Shown in pieces: positions 34,401-45,893 of a stretch of DNA of 64,000 bases (within the stretch, counting starts at the first letter, position 1; each line of letters opens with the position of its first letter). The translations under genes were made by a program, and so were the position numbers. The notes under the pieces are model-generated. The model searched no databases, had not been told where the DNA came from, and was given only the letters and a program-made list of their open reading frames with translations. This stretch comes from Climacium dendroides (Eukaryota; Streptophyta; Bryopsida; Hypnales; Climaciaceae): positions 18,147,345-18,211,344 of the forward strand of contig OX467089.1 of assembly GCA_950106755.1 (NCBI GenBank), given 5' to 3'.

Positions 34401-35109
34401 CAGTAGAAATGGAACACACAATTCCAGAAAGTCAAAGTTTCTAATTTTGCTTCAAATCCTAGTGGTCTTCAGTGCAGACTCATTTACTTAGGTGACTGCT
34501 TGGATCAACTTGTGCACACACCAGCTTCGGTACGACACAATGGCACTTAGAGACATTACTGATTTTTGTATTTGCAAGAAAGTCTCATCACTAGAACTTC
34601 AGTAATTGTATGCTTCAAAGTAAGATTTTTGTTTCTTTTTGTTCAAACATGTCATTATGAATTTGCATGTATCTCGTGTACTTTGTATGTTGTTCATAGT
34701 TTGCATTGTGAACATGTATGGGAAGTGTTCAGTAGAAGTAGTTGTCGATTACATACCATTGAAGTTAAATCTATAGAAGTAGCAGTCCGTTACTTTTCTA
34801 TTCAATTTTACCTTTCTTCTAGTTCTGATACTATACGATCAACAACAAGCCCGAGTGCATGCTTTTGTTTGGGCAAATGAGTATTTAGAATTGCACAGAT
34901 CCACTGTCCACGTAGTTTTCAATGTCATCTTCAACGTACAGGTATAACTATTATCTTATTGTTTTGGGGTCTTTAAATATCGCTTTCTTCTATTTCCATC
35001 TTCTGTACATTTGTAAGTTTGTGAATATATTGTATATTTCTAAGCTTGTGTAGGTTTATGAGCTTTTGTTGTGCACATTCTATTCACACTCAGTCACTGT
35101 TTGAGAAAC

Positions 35110-35518
35110 ATGTCGTCGGAATACGAAGAAAACGCTTCTCAACGTCGGGATTTTAATCCTACTTACATACCCATTCGTACTTCAAGTACTCCTACAAATC
35201 CAGGACCTCGGATACCGTCCCGGAACCAAACTATGAGGCCCTCCAATCCTCCACCCTCAAACCCAGGACCTTCTAGAGTCTCTGACCCTCGAACCTATGG
35301 TAAGGAAACTTTTGTCTCTGTGCTTGAAGCTTGAATTCCTATTCATCTCTTCAGGTTCAAGGTTCAGTAGAAGCCCCACCACTCCTTTCTACCGCCATGT
35401 GCCAAACACAACTATATCTGTTCAAAGACATGTAGCCAATACTTGTACATATGAAAGTCTCATTGATGGAAGAAACAAAGTTCTGCTTCTGCATTGCAGA
35501 TGCACAAAAAGACTAAAG
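35110..35518 (+). CDS. First two exons of the unknown gene
   Basis: ATG at 35110 (MSSEYEENASQRRDFNPTYI) opens a Pro/Ser/Asn-rich segment to a GTAAGG donor at 35300. Exon 2 begins after TTCAG at 35354 and runs to AAAG/GTACTG at 35518/35519, reading SRFSRSPTTPFYRHVPNTTI and DGRNKVLLLHCRCTKRLK. Joining the exons keeps one open frame of 118 codons. This coding-intron consistency is the best evidence that the locus was a real gene. Confidence 0.6.
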
Positions 35519-37299
35519 GTACTGATTATCTAAACTTGCTCTATTTGAATCTCCTATGTATTTATTGAGGACTTTACTTCAATAACTTTTGTAGTACAAT
35601 GGAAAACTCAGTAAATAGATCAATATCCAAGTCGGGTGGTTTGATGTGAAATCATGTTGGTTTGACATGAAAATATTACAACAATAGTTTCCAAGGAAAG
35701 GAAGACTTTGCGAGGATGTTGTACCAACCAGGGTTGTTGAATCAGCTACGAACTCTCAGATCTACAAAACCACCGAGGCAGAAGCTTCTTCCTTTGCGCA
35801 TCATTGATCCTTTGACCTTCAATTCAATGTATAACTAGTATTCTTAAGAGGGTCTTGAACTCAAAAGATGCAGATTTTTCTTTACAGTCAGATGTTGTTG
35901 GCATGCTTGGAATGTTAAAGTTTCTAGACACATGAATTTTTCTCCAGGTATGGTATTTTCACTAGTTTTGAACTTCTTGCAGAGTTTTTGAAACTCGGAC
36001 TCTTGCATATCAACGTACTTTTCAATTTTAAAGCTTTGTCGTATAGACTTCCCCAGATAGTAACTGTTGAAGTCGAGGAGGCGAAGCAAAATTGCCCAAA
36101 TAATTTTGAATGACGTCAGGTCAGTTATCGAGAACTCATACCCTTTTTTTAATGTTGACATCAGTTTGTAATACTGTGACATTTGGCCTCAATATTGGAA
36201 ATAAGACGAATATTGTAATTGTGCCATTCAAAGGAATTTTTGAATGCTGTCATCTTGTGGACAAATTTAAAGTTTGGTAGCCGAGGTAGACAATAAAAGA
36301 TAAGAACCTGAAGCTTATAAATCAAAGATTGAATAAGAAAAGGTGAAATCTTAGTTCATGTTGTTATTTTTGTGACTAACGTGTAGTGCAATACTTAATT
36401 ATTTTATAGACTTTTTTTTTAATATCTAAATCAATGTACACTTATGGGTACTTTGTACTATGATGAAAGGTTAGAGAGGCCGTGGGTTGATCAATCAAAT
36501 TTCAAAAAATTAAGAGTTTGGCCTCTCAATCCTTCACACCAAAAGTCACGTCCAAAGACCAAAGCCCTCCAATTACCTACATAGCAATAAATTGCCTACA
36601 TGCCTACAAATGAAATTTTAAACTATGGCGAAGAGGTTTTCAACTTATGACAAGATTGTAATTGTTAGATTGCTAAGAGATTGAACTTAGATTTGGCCTT
36701 TAAGAGCTTCGCATTGTGTTTGTCCAAATTGAGAGATCGTGGGAGTTCAATGTCAAGGGTTGGGATTTTAGACTTGGCCTTTAAAGGCTTCACATTGACC
36801 AACCCCCAAACCAACCCAAGGTTCGAATTCCTATTATTTATTGCTTATTTATTGTTATTTTTTTGAACACTCAACAAAGTTTGGCCACTAAAACCCATGG
36901 CCTCTCGACTTGGATGGCCATAGTGTGAAATGGTCCTTATAACCAAGGATTTTTATGACCTTATGTCCTATTTTCTTTTGGATGTGATATGCATTAATTT
37001 ACATTTGCCTCTTTGTATCTTTTCATTCTTTTATTTTTACGTCCTTGCTATTTCTGCATTGATGATTTTTTTCAAATTGCATTGGAATTTTGAAGCCATT
37101 TGTATTTTCATCATTATCTAATGTTGTCCTTACCTTTGAAATGGATCTTCTGGATACTGGTTTTCTTCAAATTTCTTTTATTTCTAGCAAAATTTTACTC
37201 AAAGCAATTGTGCATGCTTTTTCTCTTTTTTCATGTTGTTCAGGGATCCAAAGCAAAAGAATCCTTCCTAATATTGAAATTTTCTTTGTATTGGGCAAG

Positions 37300-38122
37300 A
37301 TAAGTGGCTTGCAGCTCTTCCGACACTTGTGGTCAACATCAATGAGAGTTTCAGTCATAACTCCAAGGATATAGCAGTTGTAGGTGAGGTGTCATTTGGT
37401 GGGCGTCCTCTATATCTAATGCATTACTGCGTATGATATGTCTAGTATAAATTGAAGTTGTCTATACATATTTGTCTTTGACTTCCAGTTTCTGTCATTT
37501 TTCACCGTTCTAAACTATTATGTGTCTTTACTGCAGATGAAATAGACACTAATTACAATACGTAAGGCATTTTTACCAAAGTATAAAATTCAGGTGATTC
37601 TTGTTTCTTATCCTCATTCCAACGCTTCAACTTGAATGTTGCAATTGGTGAGCACGTCTAGATATTATTTGATAAAGTAAACATGATGATAATTTTTTAC
37701 TATTGTCTTGACTGATTATGAGTTTTCTTTCTTCACAATCAGAGAGACTGGAGAGTTGCAGGTTCTTACCACATATCATCAATTAAGAGGAATAAGGTAA
37801 ACCAACCCATTGTGGTCAAAATGAAGAGTTTGGCATCATCTTATTGCTGAAATTTTTCAGTTTTTTTCCCACATTAGTACAAGTGTGAGAAACAACAAGT
37901 GCAATTGAAATTGAATTTTTTTTGACAAAGTATGAATTTACTAGGAATTTCTGAAGCATTGAGCCCAAAAGAGTCTGTAGGGTACCTTAAGACCAACAAA
38001 ATCTGAATCTGTAATGCTCATCTCATTGCCTAATGCAGTCAAAATATTTTCTATTACAGAAAGCCAAAAAAATCAATTTTTACAATGGACTTCACACTGA
38101 AAACTCAAAAGTTCCCAATGAG
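37300..38122 (+). CDS. Three putative middle exons of the unknown gene
   Basis: 37300-37430 reads DKWLAALPTLVVNINESFSH then KDIAVVGEVSFGGRPLYLMH and ends at a GTATGA donor. 37743-37796 reads RDWRVAGSYHISSIKRNK between CAATCAG and GTAAAC. 38039-38122 reads SKYFLLQKAKKINFYNGLHT between AATGCAG and GTCAGT. All three are open and join in phase. No known domain was recognised. A damaged fourth exon may lie near 37540. Confidence 0.45.
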
Positions 38123-38514
38123 GTCAGTATTCACTCCATTGCTGTCATGTAAGACATGCATTGTTGCCCACATCCCACATCCTGAAAAAAATCCACAATG
38201 GGTCATTTCTTAGGCAATCGCAATGGGTCATTTGACCGCAATGGGCTGTCTTACCTTAAATGCTAGTCACTGAGTTTTGAATCACTACTTAAACAGAAGG
38301 ATTAGTACTTGCTTTGTATTCAGAATGAGAATTTTTACCATATAGTAATACTGTACTTCTGAATTTGGTAACTTATTAGTATTTCGAAATCATATCTACA
38401 ATTAAATTCCTAATCTAATTGATTTCTCTAAACTATAGCCTTGGGTATATTGTTTGGGATGGTTTTCCACAAACTTGACTCTTTCACATGCAAACTATGT
38501 GGTCCAAAATCTAT
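38123..38514. other. Intronic sequence, nothing recognised
   Basis: This is the left edge of the large gap in the unknown gene. A short duplication (CAATGGGTCATTT, about 38195 and 38220) is the only structure noted. Confidence 0.5.
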
Positions 38515-38789
38515 TACTACAACAAAAGCAGTGTTTTATGACTGGAGTGAGTCGTAAAATCAAAAAATATGACTCACGCAGAAATCACTGTAGATGACTT
38601 GGAATATGACTGACTCTAGTCGTTTAAAAGCAGTCGCTTCAAACATCAGTTATATTGGCAGTTATATGGATTGAGGGGCATAAATATCCATTTTTAGCCA
38701 TAGTATGCCAACTAAGCGTATACTTTGACTATCCTAGGGGTTTTTTGACTTTTTCTTGGGTTGCCCGGGCAAATAAAAAAATCCTACGT

Positions 38790-39090
38790 GGAATACGACT
38801 ATATCGAGTCATATTTTTTGATGACGTGGAATATGACTGTGGTGAGTCATATTTTTTAAAGACGTAGAATATGACTGTGGTGAGTCATATTTTTTGATGA
38901 TATAGAATATGACTGTGGTTAGTCATATTTTGCAATAACATGGAATATGACTGCAGTGAGTCATATTTTGCAATGATGTAGAATATGACTGCGGTGAGTC
39001 ATATTTTGCAGTAATGTGGAATATGACTGCGGTGAGTCATATTCTTGTTAATGTGAAAAATGATTCTCATGAGTCATATTTTTGAATGAT
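38790..39090 (+). repeat. 38-bp tandem subterminal repeats of E1
   Basis: The unit GAATATGACTGTGGTGAGTC followed by ATATTTT and a GACGT-like spacer begins at 38828, 38866, 38904, 38942, 38980 and 39019, a regular 38-39 bp period, with weaker units outside. Each unit holds the inverted pair ATATGACT / AGTCATAT. In CACTA elements, arrays of this kind bind the element's own TNPA-type protein; that role is inferred here. Confidence 0.85.
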
Positions 39091-39639
39091 GTAGAATACA
39101 ACTCTCATCAATCATATTACTAACTACAATCACATTTTTAATGCATTTTAAATGAACATGATATATAACTATCATACATCAAGATGATTTGACAATTGAA
39201 TAAAAAGCCTCATGCAATTAAAAATGAATACATAATATATGATTTTAGAGATGTATGAGAGATAATCATATTAAAGAAAGAGAATGCAAGAACAAATACA
39301 ACTATCTTCATTGACATTTATTAGTCACTAATACAAAATATATATATCACATGAATCATTTATACAATTCAATAAGGCTTACAATCCTTACAATAATGTG
39401 AAGATGGCTTCATTGGGTTGTAAGTAGCCTCCAATGTCTTTGTTTCAACTTTTAGTGCCTGCATATACAATTAAAGAAATGAGAGGTTAATTTTTAGTGA
39501 TTGAATAACAAAGCTCAACCTTCAAAGGCTTATAACAACACAAAATATGTAGCTCAAGTTTAGGATAGGAAGAATAAGATTGATGATGGAGGAAACAAGA
39601 AAAAAAAGATAAGTATTAAGAAATAACAAGAAGTAAAAG

Positions 39640-39765
39640 TTAAGATGCAACAAGAAATAAGAAGCAACAAGAAATAAGAAGCAACAAGAAATAAGAAGCA
39701 ACAAGAAATAAGAAGCAACAAGAAATAAGAAGCAACAAGAAATAAGAAGCAACAACTAAGCAACA
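39640..39765 (+). repeat. 17-bp tandem repeat in E1
   Basis: The unit AAGCAACAAGAAATAAG is repeated about six times without change and then decays into related A-rich sequence up to about 40130. It produces long Leu/Cys-rich open frames on the minus strand in several frames at once, a sign of repeat and not of coding. Confidence 0.9.
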
Positions 39766-40154
39766 ACTAAGACACAACAAGAAACAAGAAATAACAACTA
39801 AAACGCAAGAAGAAACACAAAACAAGAAACAACAATTAAGACACAAGAGGAAATAAGAAACAACAACTAAGATACAAAAAGAAACAAAAAGCACCAACTA
39901 AGACATAATAAGAAACAACAAGAAATGAAAGTGTAGATGCAACAAGAAGAAATAAGAAGCAAGAACTACAAAACAAGAACTAAAAAGAAGAAAAAATTCA
40001 AATGCAAGAGAAAAAAAGAATTTAGATGCAACAATAAGAAGCAAAAAACATGAAGTAAAGAGCAACAAGAAACAAGAGTTGAAATGCAACAAAAAGCAAC
40101 AACAAATGAGAGCTAAAAGACAATAGAAGATAAGGAAGAAGAACCACAAGAAGT

Positions 40155-40300
40155 GATGGCTAGGGTTTCAAAACCCTAAAAAGTGGCAGCTAGGGTTCTA
40201 AAACCCTAAAAAAATAATGGCTAGGGTCTCAAAACACTAAAAAAGTAGTGACTAGGATTCAAAATCCGAAAAGTAGGTGACTAAGATTTTAAAACTTTAA
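40155..40300 (+). repeat. 30-bp tandem telo-box hairpins in E1
   Basis: Five units start at about 40159, 40189, 40220, 40250 and 40280. The best preserved read GCTAGGGTTTCAAAACCCTA, an inverted pair of the plant telo-box AAACCCTA. E2 has the same array at 61616-61710. Confidence 0.8.
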
Positions 40301-40761
40301 ATGATGGCTTATTTATATTTTTTTAGAATTGCCCGTATTTTTCTTGAATTGCCCAAAACAAAAAAAAATTCACTACTATGAAAATATAATTGATAATATG
40401 ACTCAACGTTCCCAAAAATGTTTCCTATGTTCCCTATGAAGTACTTTGGTATTTCTAATGGCCGTATAATATACACTTGTGAAGTATAAGGCGTAAAAAT
40501 GACTGGTAGTCATATTTTGCAGTCATATTTCTTCCCAAAGTGTTGGCCTTCAAGAATATGACTGCAAGCAGTCGCTAATCATCCTCAATCATAATTCTGC
40601 AGTCATAAAACACTGCCATTGTTGTAGTGTATATACTTGTCCTAGAAAGGGAAAAAAAATTGTGTACAAAATTTTCCATTTTATCAATAAGTTGTATTTG
40701 CCAAAGAGGTCCTTAAGGCTTTTAGTACTTGTGAATTGTGCATTTGTAGTACTAATGGAAA

Positions 40762-42492
40762 CACTATAAGAAAACAGTGTCCGCCTGGACATCCAGCCAA
40801 AAACGACGTATATCCGCGTAGACACGATATGTTGCACGAGACGTTAGGGTGTCAGGTCGAGAAAGTGGAGATTTTGCAATGATGTCTGTGTTAGCATTGC
40901 TAGATTGCAGTCACAACATACTGATGCTACAAAAAACGTACATGCAATGTAAGGCATCTAGGTGGACATCAGATGTTTCCCAAGATGTCCACAATAACAT
41001 GTTTAGCCACGTCATCATCTTTGGTCAAACATACCTCACAAGTTTAGATAGAATTTTGGTGCGGTCAAAGGTAAAGTGACTGCCCAAGGCTAAAAAGAGG
41101 ACAACGGGCAGGTGGTGACTCCTAAAAGCTTATGTGGCATTTGATGTGGTGAGATGAGGTGGTTATTGTGTGACGTGGACCGATGACGTGGCAAGATGAT
41201 GTGGCTATTGTGTGACGTGGCATGATGATGTGGCATGCCACGTCAGCAGCCGCGACCAGTCCATGTTCCGACCTGGGATGTCTCCGTGGACATCACACCT
41301 GACGTGTTGACGTCCACATTGACATCACTTCTAGCGTTAACATTTTGTACTTCCTGCGACTATAACTTCAAACCATATGCTATCCATGGTGCGTTTCATT
41401 ACGTCTAATTGGACGTGTGGGCGTTGTGAAAGCAACTGTAGGCGTCCACTTTGATGTCAAAAATGACTCCAAATGTTCATTTGAATGTTTACAATGACGT
41501 TAAAGAAAATATAACTAAGACATATAGATGTTCTTTTGAATGTTTACAATGACGTCCAAAAAAACATAATTAAGACATGCAGATGTTTTTTAAAACATCA
41601 TTTCAGACATTATTGTATTCATATTCCTACTCATATTCTAGTTCTGTATATCCCATATGATTTGTCATGCTGTCTACACCCCACTAGTATAAAAGGCTTG
41701 TCTTCTCATCGATTAACAAGTGAATTTTTAAGCCATGTAATATACTTAATAAATATAATGTATTGTGTACATGTATATGGCATATTGTATATACTATATT
41801 TTGTATGATATATTGTAATTTGTATGGCATATTGTATTTTGTATGGCATATTGTATATATTATATTTTAAATGACATATTTTGTATGCTGTGTTGTTATA
41901 TTGCATATAATATACCATATATTGCATATTTTATATTGTGTACAACATATTGCTATAGTCTTTTATAACATATCACATGATATAATAAAATATACCTCAT
42001 GTCATTGTTGATGTCAGACGAGACATCATGAGAAGCATACAGTTGTTTCACCTGATGTTATTCAAGATACTCAGATGTCCAGATTAATGTCTCAAATAAC
42101 ATCATTAAATTTTAAAAAGACAGTTTAGGAATCTCTGAGAAATGCCACGTCAGCATCCGCGGATGCCACGTTAGCCAATTTTGTCATCATTGACGTGACA
42201 TGCCACGTCATGTCACTGCCACGTCATAGACGGGCAATGGATGAAAAAAATGACACTCTGGCTTTCCCGCGCCTATGTGGCAACCACATGTCAACTTCCT
42301 AAGCCCCCCGTTGACCGAAGTTTTTTTGGACATCACGATGTCCAGCCTAAAAATCTGCGTGGACGTAGCATGCAAAATGCATGTCCACGGCAGCGTGGTC
42401 TAATTGGACGTCCACCCTGACGTAGACACGTCAAGCGCGATGTCCGGATGTCAAAATTGCGATGTCTCGGCGGAGACAGTTTTCTTATAGTG
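40762..42492. mobile_element. CACTA element E3, 1.7 kb, second family, AAA target duplication
   Basis: The left end CACTATAAGAAAACAGTGTC and the inverted right end GACAGTTTTCTTATAGTG pair over about 14 perfect bases and further with mismatches. AAA flanks both sides (40759-40761, 42493-42495). Subterminal parts are rich in GACGTGG/CCACGTCA and GGACATC/GTCC motifs. The middle (41740-41940) is an AT-rich minisatellite of TATGGCATATTGTAT units. There is no transposase, so it is non-autonomous. Confidence 0.9.
41740..41940 (+). repeat. AT-rich minisatellite in E3
   Basis: Repeats of TATGGCATATTGTAT and TATATTTTGTATG with irregular length make up this stretch. The short ORFs over it come only from the repeat. 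Confidence 0.7.
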
Positions 42493-44042
42493 AAATTAGG
42501 TTTTGTTGTCAATCGTGCCCTACTCATAAATGTTGTGCTTTATGCTGAATAATTGTGGCACTGGTGGTGTTAGGTACTATGCTCATGCAATCCATATAGA
42601 TCACATTGAAGAGGTTTTATTGAAATAGAGTTTGCTCATAGGAAATATAATTAAATCCAATATTTTTATGTACTATGCAATTATTGAATTTAGTCACGAC
42701 TGTACAGTAGTTCAAGTTTGCATACCCGCCTTATTTGTTATAGTAAAGTAATTGAAAAGCATAATTATAATAATTTGATGAAGTTGCTTTCTTTTGTTAA
42801 GGTAGATGGCTCTTAAACCGACCTGGTTCTAAAACCGATCTGGTACATTTTACTTCTGAAATATATTGTCGTACGCGTAGTTAGCCGTAAGTATCCTTAC
42901 AACGACAAATGGTTGCAAGATGACACGAATTATCGTTCCAGGGAACTTCTAGTAAGATATCGATTAAGTTAGAAGTATCCGAATCGTGACTACTCACTTA
43001 ATCCTCGTTCTTCACTCACCCTATCTCGTTCCGGAAACTCAGTACATTCCAGATTCCGTTCTAGATCCGGACATTTCCGGATCTGAGTTTCGTCTCTCTT
43101 CCGTCACTGGTTTTTGTTGCCTCTGTTTTACCCTCAGAGGGTCCGCCCTTGATCTAGAAAGGGGTGGGGACTCACCACTTGTACAAATTCCTCTCTGTAC
43201 TCTAAATCTACTAAACAACACACCCAAGACAACACAGTTGTAGGAGGAGGGAGGAATATTCTCTCACAGTTTCCGGATTGGCCGTTCCGAAATTAGGTTA
43301 CACAGAGCAATTTTCACACCTCTCTTACTACAACGACGGATCAGAACTTATAGACCCAAAATAATAGAATATCAAGGAGAAGACAATATACCAAGGGGGA
43401 GGTTGGCAGACTTTCCGAAGTAGTGGGAGATCCTTTCCTTTGGCGGTTGCTTAACTCCGCACAGAACCTTCCTGGTTCCGGACTCGCACAGACCTCTACC
43501 GTCTATCCGGATTGCCGTTCCGGCAATTTAAAAGCACGTCACACTTACACTCCCTTACTCAGTTTTGCATTCCTTCTCACTAGCTCCACCCCCAGATGAT
43601 CCGTAGCTCAAGATCCGGATTCCTCCTCTCCCTCCCTTCTCTTTCTCCAGTACAAGGATACAAACATACATGCATACACTGAGCCAAAGATTCCGTCTAA
43701 GCAAAGTGCAGCTAGAAGCACCCTGGCTAACTTAGATTAAGAAAAGGAAATCGTAATACATACGTGAAAGCACTAAGATCGAATGGAGTAGGATGGAATG
43801 GCAGACAACTAACTTGCCTGCCCTTAAAATACTAACACAAAAACCCAAAGTCAACTCCTAAAAGCCTGAAAAGGAAACCCGGAAATCCAAGCCACCAATC
43901 CCTGAACCTCCCGAAATATCCGGAAAGATTGCTAACTGCTGTCCGAGATAACCGGATTTCTTTACTATCCGCCTAAAATTCCAGAAACCGGGTCAATGCT
44001 CGGAACCCCAATCCGGATCCTATACTTCTTCTCCTACCAACC

Positions 44043-44975
44043 CTAATGTTTTGGCTTCCGTCCTTTCTTTGAACGACTCCCCGCTTGGCTGGTAGGCGTC
44101 CCCTTCGTGTTCTTGGCTGGCGTAGTTTTTGTTGTGGCCTGAGTCTGGATATAGCGCGTTGCTGGAGACGGATCGCTGTCGCCTTCGGTTCCGGAAGTGG
44201 AGTGAGCACTCTCCTCGTCAGAATCTTCAATGACTTGAACTTCCTTCTCCTTCTCTAGTGTTGTATCTTCCAATGTTGTGGGTTCGCTTCCTTTCTCCGA
44301 CATGGTCTCTTGCATGTGCACAAATCCTTTCGGATTAGTCCAAGCCGGATTGGTCATCCCATCGATCCGATTGATGAGATCTCCCCTAACCTGCTGTCCC
44401 AGAACCTTGAATGATCCGGTCATCAAATTCGGCATTGTTTGTGCCTTGGGAACTTCCGGAGTTGAGAACTTAGATGGCACCGGAACCGTTTTCGTGCTAG
44501 ACTCCGGTTCCGGTTCCGAGGCTGGCCTCAGATTCAACTCCGTCATCCGTATCTTACTGGTAGAAGGCTCGGCTGGTGTGAGTATCCCCCTCAGGCCCTC
44601 CATCCGGGTTGCTTGATCCGCCACTGGCTTCCCTGGGGTACCTGCGACAAAAGGAAGTTCCGGAAAGGTGGAGAAATCCATCGCATGGTTTGGGTCGATG
44701 GCCGCCAGCAACTTCTGGATCTCCTTGAAAACTCGTTCTATTCTCGCGGTGAAGTCTACGAGGATGGTAACTACCTTGGTTCCGGTAATGTGGCCTTCCG
44801 ATATCATCTTTGAGTCAAACAAGGCAACTTTCGTGATGATGTCGGCTTTGATGTTGACTGCCCCGGTTAGATTCTTGACCAGAGCGAGAGCCTCCTTTTC
44901 TTTCTCCTTCGCAGCTACCATTTCCCCTTCCGCCCAATTCACCCGGGTCTGGAGTAGGTTCCGTTCCGCCTCCAA
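44043..44975 (-). CDS. Element B' ORF2, coiled-coil protein
   Basis: Counterpart of ORF2 of element B (13080-14012) with the same length and about 15 changes in 310 residues. It follows ORF1 in the same frame after one TAA. It contains the family motif ITKVALFDSKMISEGH with ILVDFTARIERVF, a Ser/Pro/Glu-rich tail and a basic end (SRSKKGRKPKH). There is no AUG at its start. Confidence 0.65.
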   Translation of the reverse strand: MEAERNLLQTRVNWAEGEMVAAKEKEKEALALVKNLTGAVNIKADIITKVALFDSKMISEGHITGTKVVTILVDFTARIERVFKEIQKLLAAIDPNHAMDFSTFPELPFVAGTPGKPVADQATRMEGLRGILTPAEPSTSKIRMTELNLRPASEPEPESSTKTVPVPSKFSTPEVPKAQTMPNLMTGSFKVLGQQVRGDLINRIDGMTNPAWTNPKGFVHMQETMSEKGSEPTTLEDTTLEKEKEVQVIEDSDEESAHSTSGTEGDSDPSPATRYIQTQATTKTTPAKNTKGTPTSQAGSRSKKGRKPKH

Positions 44976-44978
44976 CTC

Positions 44979-45893
44979 TTAGATCCACTCATCCCTCTTC
45001 TTCAGATCCTCCGGCTTGGGCAGTCGCTTGACAGCTTCCACGATCTGGTCCGGATCCACCTTCAATACTTCCGCGGTATCTATCACCAAATCTGACAACC
45101 CGTCGTGAAGTACCTTGGCTTCACGTATCCACTCAAGCCCCGCATTGAAAAATGCAGATTTCATTTCCATCTCAGGTCCTTTGCTGGACTCCCCCCTCTC
45201 CATTGTCGGTGGCTTGATTCTCGACCCCGGATCGGTTGACTTCCTCTTCTTGGTCCTCGGATCTGTCAAACGTTCCTCGGGAAGTTCCTCCAGTTCAGAC
45301 TCGACCGGATCTTCCGCTTCCTCCCCGAAAAGTCCGTATGACAAGAGCGTCTTTCCGGTGTCATACTGAATTATTTCCGCCGCATTCAAAAGTTCTTGTT
45401 GATGGTACAGATGAAACAAATACATGCTAACTAGACTCGCCTTAGCTCGAGTCACGTGATCCGCTAATTTAGCCACTATCCCGGCTATGACCCTACCCCA
45501 GTGCACTATCCGGTTCTCCATAGCCCCAAAGATAGTATTGACCACCGTAATGGTAACCCGCGTTGGCTTTTCCGGATATAAGATCGGAATCAGAAACTCT
45601 AGGATCCGCCTATGTCTCTCGTCCTTACACTCGCTAATAGCAAATCCGTCCTTAGGGTTTGCAGACCCGGTGAACTTCCTAGCTACAAAACGGTCCGTCC
45701 TCGATGCTAAACCGTTCCCACTCTTCCGGAACTGATAGACGTCCGCCCAGATGTCCTCGGTCCACGTGACTGGCCGCCCTCTCAAAATGAGCTCATACTG
45801 ATTCGGAACACCGTGAAGTAGCTCTTGAATCATCTCCTCACTCTTGAGGTTCCATGGTCGGTGTAGTAAACCGACACATCCTAATCTAGTCAA
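44979..45893 (-). CDS. Element B' ORF1, conserved N-terminal domain protein
   Basis: Counterpart of ORF1 of element B. The frame is open upstream of the first AUG (MIQELLHGVPNQYELILRGR, AUG near 45833), including the family block LTRLGCVGLLHRPWNLKSEE; a TTG at 45893 is only a formal start. It ends at the same TAA as in B. Conserved blocks are SANPKDGFAISECKDERHRR and FLIPILYPEKPTRVT. Together with B it shows that the reading frame and the stop are features of the shared parent. Confidence 0.68.
   Translation of the reverse strand: MTRLGCVGLLHRPWNLKSEEMIQELLHGVPNQYELILRGRPVTWTEDIWADVYQFRKSGNGLASRTDRFVARKFTGSANPKDGFAISECKDERHRRILEFLIPILYPEKPTRVTITVVNTIFGAMENRIVHWGRVIAGIVAKLADHVTRAKASLVSMYLFHLYHQQELLNAAEIIQYDTGKTLLSYGLFGEEAEDPVESELEELPEERLTDPRTKKRKSTDPGSRIKPPTMERGESSKGPEMEMKSAFFNAGLEWIREAKVLHDGLSDLVIDTAEVLKVDPDQIVEAVKRLPKPEDLKKRDEWI

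Larger units (their letters stand above)
29957..35109. other. AT-rich region without a recognisable gene
   Basis: This is the upstream flank of the Plavaka-like gene and the sequence before the unknown gene at 35110. Apart from the foldback at 30227-30508 and the repeat copy at 30860-31480, I see only long A or T runs and short ORFs without motifs. Less AT-rich sequence at 33600-34400 shows nothing I can name. Confidence 0.65.
38515..40629. mobile_element. CACTA element E1, 2.1 kb, non-autonomous, TAT target duplication
   Basis: The left end TACTACAACAAAAGCAGTGT (first base changed from C) is matched by an inverted ACACTGCCATTGTTGTAGTG on the right. TAT flanks both sides (38512-38514, 40630-40632). 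Subterminal regions carry repeated ATATGACT..AGTCATAT motifs, and the middle is A-rich tandem sequence. There is no transposase. Terminal GTGTTTTATGACTG is shared with E2 (54246-62106), so both belong to one family. Confidence 0.9.

Noticed and set aside
35844..36182. Minus-strand ORF of 112 codons (GKSIRQSFKIEKYVDMQESE and further)
   Set aside because: The length is notable for AT-rich DNA, but there is no recognisable domain, splice context or homologous copy in the window. Not enough to call a gene.
36815..36835. GGTTCGAATTCC, similar to a tRNA T-arm
   Set aside because: No matching A-box, cloverleaf stems or acceptor stem upstream; it lies next to a local duplication of TTGGCCTTTAA-type sequence.
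39522..40149. Several overlapping minus-strand ORFs rich in Leu, Cys and Phe, resembling membrane proteins
   Set aside because: They are open in more than one frame and are translations of the 17-bp AAGCAACAAGAAATAAG repeat and related A-rich DNA inside CACTA element E1.
44278..45735. Plus-strand ORFs of 82-112 codons across element B'
   Set aside because: Antisense shadows of B' ORF1 and ORF2; equivalent antisense ORFs appear in element B.
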